DNA of 64,000 nucleotides, taken from Glandiceps talaboti. Taxonomy: Eukaryota > Hemichordata > Enteropneusta > Spengelidae. Under the pieces are notes generated by a model, which did no database searches, was not told the DNA's origin, and was given only the letters and a program-made list of their open reading frames with translations. Where the stretch lies: contig NC_135562.1 in the NCBI RefSeq assembly GCF_964340395.1, positions 1,007,501-1,071,500 on the forward strand. The letters run 5' to 3'. Below, piece by piece: positions 25,641-34,600 of the stretch; the stretch's first letter is position 1, and the number at the start of each line of letters is the position of its first letter. Made by a program: the position numbers and the translations under genes.

Positions 25641-28600
25641 TGTCTGTCTGTCCGTCCGTCCGTCCGTCCGTCCGTCCGTCCGTCCGTCCGTCCGTCCGTC
25701 CATCTGTCTGTCTGTCTGTCTGTCTGACTGTCTGTCTGTAGCTCTAACTTTAGTTAGTGATTCAGCACTTAGTTGTATTTACTGTACAGGTTTATATCTA
25801 TTGAGAGTATTGTAGATTTGTCAGGTATCATTAGGTGTCTTTTCTTTAGGGGCTGCACAAGTTTATCACCTAGCAGACAAGCTTAGAATACAAACTTGAT
25901 CTTTTCCACCGCTGGTTTTTATATGTTACATATTATTCTTTTTAGATTGAGTCTGACGGTTGATGACACTGATTTTATGGAAGTTCTTGGAAGTGGAAAA
26001 AAGAAAACGGTGACAGATTCATACCTATATTTCGGTGGTGTTCCATCCACTTACAATATTGATCCAGCCATAGTCCCAACTACAGAGTATTTCATTGGCT
26101 GTGTGTCTGACCCTATTGTAAATGGAGTGTAAGTAAATACAGAATATTTCATTGGCTGTGTGTCTGACCCTATTGTAAATGGAGTGTAAGTAAATACATA
26201 ATATTTCATTGGCTGTGTGTCTGACCCTATTGTAAATTGAATGTAAGTAAATACATAATATTTCATTGGCTGTGTGTCTGACCCTATTGTAAATGGAGTG
26301 TAAGTAAATATGGAGTATTTCATTGGCTGTGTGTCTGACCCTATTGTAAATGGAGTGTAAGTAAATACATAATATTTCATTGGCTGTGTGTCTGACCCTA
26401 TTGTAAATTGAATGTAAGTAAATACATAATATTTCATTGGCTGTGTGTCTGACCCTATTGTAAATGGAGTGTAAGTAAATATGGAGTATTTCATTGGCTG
26501 TGTGTCTGACCCTATTGTAAATGGAGTGTAAGTAAATACATAATATTTCATTGGCTGTGTGTCTGACCCTATTGTAAATTGAATGTAAGTAAATACATAA
26601 TATTTCATTGGCTGTGTGTCTGACCCTATTGTAAATGGAGTGTAAGTAAATATGGAGTATTTCATTGGCTGTGTGTTTGACCCTATTGTAAATGGAGTGT
26701 AAGTAAATATGGAGTATTTCATTGGCTGTGTGTTTGACCCTATTGTAAATGGAGTGCAAGTAAATACAGAATATTTCATTGGCTGTGTACGTGTCTGACC
26801 CTATTGTAAATGGAGTGTAAGTAGCTGCTAGTAGATACTCATGACTTAAGTGTGTCAGTACTCATCTAGTGACTCAAATTGACAAGAACCCCTTAGGTCA
26901 CTCATATTTTTCTTAGTATGATGAATATTTGTATTTTTCTTGGTTGAACAAAGAAACAAATTTAGGAATAATATCTAAATATTCTTACTTTCTTTTTCAG
27001 ATCATTGGATTTTTCTCAAAACAGTGGTTCAAGTGGCCTATCATTGGCTGGTTGCAGCATTGGTTTGGAGGTCAAAGGACCATCTGTCATAGATGAGACT
27101 ATAGCAACTCCTATAGTAACTAGTCCATGTGCTCTTCCACTGAGACCATCGGTTGATAAAACTGCAACAGATGCAGGTTACCGGTTTGGCAACTCAGTAA
27201 CAAGTAGATATGAGTATGATTTTCTACCAGAAAAATTCAAACTTAGGTAAGTAGATTTATTTATTATTATTCCATTTCTTTAATTCAGTCCATCAAGATG
27301 TCCCTTAAAGTGGCAATTATGGATAAGGATTTGGTATTTATTGTGGATTTGTAGTTCATAAAACAATTTTATCATGGCTCCATAAAATCAATGTCAAACA
27401 GATTGATCAAGTTCTTGTTTGTAACTCAATAAATTACAAAAAGATATAATTGTGTAAAAAGTTTGTTATTGTATGTAGAATACAAAATATTTTACACATT
27501 TTAATATTATGCTTAAATTTGCAATTAATTGAGTTACAAACAATTTGACATGAAGCCAGGGATCAACTAGTCTCGCTGCCAGACTTGTGACTATCTTCCC
27601 TAATCTGTTTATGTATACCGAGCGACTTGTCAAGTCCCTCTCTTCTCGCGGCTGCACCACTCGGCATACATAAACAGATTAGGGACGATAGCCACGAGTC
27701 TGGGCAGCGAGACTAGGGATCAACTACTGGAGGATTACCAATTTTTCTCTCTCTATTTGATCAATAGGTCTGAATATACAGTTGATATTAAGACTACAGC
27801 TACTCAAGGGTTGATATTTTACATGGCTGATGACCGTCAAGTTGATTTTATCTCTCTGTATTTACTGGATTCTCGTATTGTGTATGCCTTTAACTGTGGC
27901 AGTGGTACATTGACTTTGATTACTGAGGACAGATACAATGATGGAAAGTGGCACTCGGTGAGTAATGGAGAAAAAATATTTTCATACAACTGCAGTTTGC
28001 CTATGCCACTCACTTTCTGTCGCACCATACCATCTGGTTTTATGTTTGAATCTTTCTTGTTTCATCCAAGTGTGATGTTGATTTGATCTGACTGTGATGT
28101 TGATTTGATCCAAGTGTGATGTTGATTTGATCAAAGTGTGATGTTGATTTGATCCGACTGATGTTGATTTGATCCGACTGTGATGTTGATTTGATCTGAG
28201 TGTTATGTTAATTTGTATTCACATTGAGATAAAACTTGATGTTTCACTGAAATCACAAGTAATTGTAGGTGATGTAAAATCATGAATTGACTCTCCAGAA
28301 CCCATAGTTTATGAAAATGCCTCTAATGATTTCCTGGAGTGATATTCCCTTTTAAGTAGAATGATTCTATATATTTCTACAACTCTACATATGGCTATTT
28401 TTCATACCTATCCTAATCTGACATTGGTCTCAGATAAACCTAAAAGTAACTTTATGGATTTTCATCCTCTATTTTACAGGTGAAATTTTTCCGAGAACAA
28501 ACCCGTGGAGAGTTGTATGTTGATGGTAAACCATCTACACCTGGGACATCACCAGGTTCTGCCCTCAATCTGAATGTCTCTCCACCATTCTACAAGGGAG

Positions 28601-31600
28601 GTGTTCCTTCACCTGACGCAGCTAAAAACGTACAAGTAAGTTACTATTGGTTTTACAGCATAATTGGGGGTATTATTACCTCATAGTACTGATTCTTAAG
28701 AGCTTTGTCCCGTGGTATTCTGTAGAAAGGTAAATCAGGGATGTTTTTTGTATTGTTCAGACACTGAGGAAAGCAGCAGTGCTCTATGAGTTACTGAGTA
28801 ACCTATACCATGTGTACCCCCAAGGTACACACCCAGACAGGAAGTAGAGTGCCAACACAGACAGGAAGTAGAGTGCCACCATGGCAAATTTTGGAAAGGC
28901 CTATTGATATTGAAACTCCAAGGTGTCTTGTACAAGAATTTGTCAGGTTGAACATTTTTTATAATTTGCATATTATTTATATTATCAAATCAAATCAGAT
29001 AAATGGAGTCAGAATTTTACACATTTTTTCTCTGTTTATCAGTTTCATTACTTCATGTAATAATTTTTTTGGTTCAATATGCACAATCGATTTCTGTATA
29101 TGTTTGAAGCTAAAAATTCAATGAGTTAGGGAGTCTTTCTCACTTGTGATTATATGTCCACTTTCAGATACCTCCTGGACCAACAAATAAACACAAGCTG
29201 ATATATCATGAATATTAATGAATCAAATATGTCTGTTGTGTAACCAAATATCTTTCCTCCAATGACACTGTCAGTCACATTTCCTGGGTTGTGAATGACA
29301 AATTTTGCACTTTTCAGACTCGAGCACGTACCAGTTTTGATGGTTGTATCCGTGACTTCAAACTGAATGATGTAGACTTTGGTGAGCCAGCTAGACAATA
29401 TGATGTTGTACCATGTCTTACAAATACTGAAGGAGGTACATACTTTGGTGTTGATGGTGGACATATAGTTTGGAGTAAGTACATTATTATAGAATTAACC
29501 TATGGTGACCCAGGGGTCAAATTGAAATGGAATACATATCTAAAAGTAGTGTCCAAGATTCAATTGTGCAAGATAAAAATACCGACAATTAATAGTACAT
29601 ATAGAAATACAGACATGTGTTCATCTGCTTTACTTATTGTGAAACCAGTAGGCATTAATATGATTTGCATATCTTGAAAATTTGCATATTGATGTATTTC
29701 AACAGGTGTATTTTTCAAAATTAGGTACGAATTTTGAGATGTAAATGCAATCAAACCCATCAATGGTCATATAATTTGCATATTAATAATTGTCTTCATA
29801 ACATGAAGGTTTCAATGTAGATTTGGATGAAAGAATGTCAAACCAATAAAATTTGCATATTAATTTATTTGAACAGGTGAAGGTTTCAATATAGGTGTGG
29901 ATGACATTCAAATGAATATCAAACCTATACAATTTGCATATTAATTTATTTGAACAGGTGAAAGTTTTAAAGTAGGTTTGGATCTTGCCATTGAAATGGA
30001 TATCAAACCAAGAGCTCTTTCAGGAATTATTGCATCAGTTCAAGGTGCTAGAGGAGACTTCTTTTCCCTGGAGTTAGTTGATGGAAATGTAAGTATTATA
30101 CATAATTTATCTGTAAATATAGATTATCCATGTAAGCCAGCAACCAGACACAGTCTGAAGAAGACCATTCTAATGTGATTATTTGTATATATATAGAGAG
30201 AGTTTATTACCCAATTATAAAAAGAAGATTACTGTTCATACTACATGTATGAAGTAGACTAAGGTTGGTTGATAGGTAATGGGAGTCAGAAAAATAGCAT
30301 AATACTAGTCAAGTCTGACCTCACAGACACTGGAATGTTACAAAAGTTAGGTACATCTTTTCCATGCTGGGAAGTGTGTGTATGTTAAGCAGGGGTGAAC
30401 AAATCCATTGGTCATGGGTCCGAGACTAGCGATTTTTCTGGGCAGACCACACAAATTTTACCCTGTCTGGTCTGTCAGACTAGTACCTTACTGTTAATAA
30501 CTATCTTAAAAAGTCCTTTGAATATACAGATTCATAGGTAAGATTTAATGTTTCACATTAGTGGGACCTTGGACCACTAATTCTTTCAGCAAGACCTCTG
30601 GATTTTTTAAGGCACTGGTCCGGGGACCACCAGTTCACGAAATGATTTGTTCACCCCTGTGTTAAGTGTCTACAGGTAGTCATATGTTTGACATGCAAAG
30701 GACAACAGTTACCTCATTCTCTTACATAGATTAATGTTGACTTTGAACCTGAGTCAGCTTTGTGATCACTCTGGTACACTGATTACTGCTGAGGAATGTC
30801 TGACCACCTGTAGTTGTGCTAATTTTAATTGTTCATTCATTAATCGATTGTTTATTACAACATTGTTCCTCTGTTGTGTAATTTTAATCATTATCCTGTG
30901 ATCAACATAGCATAAATATTCAAAGTCCCAAAACAGCATTGCAAGTTCATGTAACTCAAAATAAACTAGTTTTCAGAGACACCTCCCTACTGAGACTATA
31001 ATTAAACCAGTTTCAATAGCTTATCACTGTTGTACCTACATGTTGCGAAAATCATTTTAGTTTGTGTCATTGTCAATCTTAATAATAGCCAATATTACTT
31101 GCAAATCATCCACTCTGTTATTGTGTTTGTTGACAAACAAGGTTTTTTTTGATCATGTAAAATTTGATAGTTGCACAAGACTTTGCTTTTAATCGAAGAT
31201 TATTGCAGAGATCACTAATTTAATGTAAAACAAAATGACAGACATTTCCTGTGTGTCATCACCATTTATAGCCGAAAAATACAAGATCAAAGACATTATC
31301 AGCTCTGCTCATCCAGAAAGACAGAAATGATTGAAATCAGTTTTGCAATATTTCTAACAATTTGTTTAATTTACAGATGATTTTGAGTGCAGACAATGGG
31401 GAGGGAGCATTCCATACTATGTATGAACCATCACAATCAGATGGGAAAGCATATTTATGTGATGGACAGTGGCATAGTGTACATGGTATGTATATCATTT
31501 GTTAGGTTCATATTTATGTGATGGACAGTGGCATAGTGTACATGGTATGTATATCATTTGTTAGGTCCATATTTATGTGATGGACAGTGACATAGTGTAC

Positions 31601-34600
31601 ATGGTATGTATATCATTTGTTAGGTTCATATTTATGTGATGGACAGTGGCATAGTGTACATGGTATGTATATCATTTGTTAGGTTCATATTTATTTGATG
31701 GACAGTGACATAGTGTACATGGTATGTATATCATTTGTTAGGTTCATATTTATGTGATGGACAGTGGCATAGTGTACATGGTATGTATATCATTTGTTAG
31801 GTTCATATTTATGTGATGGACAGTGGAATAGTGTACATGGTATGTATATCATTTGTTAGGTTCATATTTATGTGATGGACAGTGGAATAGTGTACATGGT
31901 ATGTATATCATTTATTAGGTCCATGGGTATGTGATGGACAGTGGAATAGTGTACATGGTATGTATATCATTTGTTAGGTTCATATTTATGTGATTGACAG
32001 TGGCATAGTGTACATGGTATGTATATCATTTGTTAGGTTCATATTTATGTGATGGACAGTGGAATAGTGTACATGGTATGTATATCATTTGTTAGGTTCA
32101 TATTTATGTGATGGACAGTGGAATAGTGTACATGGTATGTATATCATTTGTTAGGTTCATATTTATGTGATGGACAGTGGAATAGTGTACATGGTATGTA
32201 TATCATTTGTTAGGTCCATATTTATGTGATGGACAGTGACATAGTGTACATGGTATGTATATCATTTGTTAGGTCCATGGGTATGTGATGGACAGTGGAA
32301 TAGTGTACATGGTATGTATATCATTTGTTAGGTCCATGGGTATGTGATGGACAGTGGAATAGTGTACATGGTATGTATATCATTTGTTAGGTCCATGGGT
32401 ATGTGATGGACAGTGACATAGTGTACATGGTATGTATATCATTTCTTAGGTTCATATTTATGTGATGGACAGTGACATAGTGTACATGGTATGTATATCA
32501 TTTCTTAGGTTCATATTTATGTGATGGACAGTGGAATAGTGTACATGGTATGTATATCATTTGTTAGGTTCATATTTATGTGATGGACAGTGGCATAGTG
32601 TACATGGTATGTATATCATTTCTTAGGTTCATATTTATGTGATGGACAGTGACATAGTGTACATGGTATGTATATCATTTGTTAGGTTCATATTTATGTG
32701 ATGGACAGTGACATAGTGTACATGGTATGTATATCATTTGTTAGGTTTATGTGATGGACAGTGGCATAGTGTACATGGTATGTATATCATTTGTTAGGTT
32801 CATATTTATGTGATGGACAGTGGAATAGTGTACATGGTATGTATATCATTTGTTAGGTTCACATTTATGTGATGGACAGTGGAATAGTGTACATGGTATA
32901 TATATCATTTGTTAGGTTCATATTTATGTGATGGACAGTGGCATAGTGTATATGGTATGTATATCATTTGTTAGGTTCATGTTTATGTGATGGACAGTGG
33001 AATAGTGTACATGGTATATATATCATTTGTTAGGTCCATGGGTATGTGATGGACAGTGGAATAGTGTACATGGTATGTATATCATTTGTTAGGTCCATGG
33101 GTATGTGATGGACAGTGGAATAGTGTACATGGTATGTATATCATTTGTTAGGTTCATATTTATGTGATGGACAGTGGCATAGTGTACATGGTATGTATAT
33201 CATTTGTTAGGTTCATATTTATGTGATGGACAGTGGAATAGTGTACATGGTATGTATATCATTTGTTAGGTCCATGGGTATGTGATGGACAGTGGCATAG
33301 TGTACATGGTATGTATATCATTTGTTAGGTCCATATTTATGTGATGGACAGTGACATAGTGTACATGGTATGTATATCATTTGTTAGGTCCATATTTATG
33401 TGATGGACAGTGACATAGTGTACATGGTATGTATATCATTTGTTAGGTCCATATTTATGTGATGGACAGTGACATAGTGTACATGGTATGTATATCATTT
33501 GTTAGGTTCATATTTATGTGATGGACAGTGACATAGTGTACATGGTATGTATATCATTTGTTAGGTTCATATTTATGTGATGGACAGTGGAATAGTGTAC
33601 ATGGTATGTATATCATTTGTTAGGTCCATGGGTATGTGATGGACAGTGGCATAGTGTACATGGTATGTATATCATTTGTTAGGTCCATATTTATGTGATG
33701 GACAGTGACATAGTGTACATGGTATGTATATCATTTGTTAGGTCCATATTTATGTGATGGACAGTGACATAGTGTACATGGTATGTATATCATTTGTTAG
33801 GTCCATGGGTATGTGATGGACAGTGGAATAGTGTATATGGTATGTATATCATTTGTTAGGTCCATGGGTATGTGATGGACAGTGGCATAGTGTACATGGT
33901 ATGTATATCATTTGTTAGGTTCATATTTATGTGATGGACAGTGGCATAGTGTACATGGTATGTATATCATTTGTTAGGTCCATTGGTATGTGATGGATAG
34001 TGGAATAGTGTACATGGTATGTATATCATTTGTTAGGTCCATGGGTATGTGATGGACAGTGACATAGTGTACATGGTATGTATATCATTTGTTAGGTCCA
34101 TGGGTATGTGATGGATAGTGGAATAGTGTACATGGTATGTATATCATTTGTTAGGTCCATGGGTATGTGATGGACAGTGGAATAGTGTACATGGTATGTA
34201 TATCATTTGTTAGGTCCATGGGTATGTGATGGACAGTGGAATAGTGTACATGGTATATATATCATTTGTTAGGTCCATGGGTATGTGATGGACAGTGACA
34301 TAGTGTACATGGTATGTATATCATTTGTTAGGTCCATGGGTATGTGATGGACAGTGACATACAAAATGTAGTGTACATGGTATGTATATCATTTGTTAGG
34401 TCCATGGGTATGTGATGGACAGTGGAATAGTGTACATGGTATGTATATCATTTGTTAGGTCCATGGGTATGTGATGGACAGTGACATAGTGTACATGGTA
34501 TGTATATCATTTGTTAGGTCCATGGGTATGTGATGGACAGTGACATAGTGTACATGGTATGTATATCATTTGTTAGGTCCATGGGTATGTGATGGACAGT

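Noticed and set aside
23320-25815. ORFs of 744-812 codons on both strands
   Set aside because: Products of a 39-bp intronic minisatellite lacking stops; perfectly periodic, no family resemblance, present on both strands at once.
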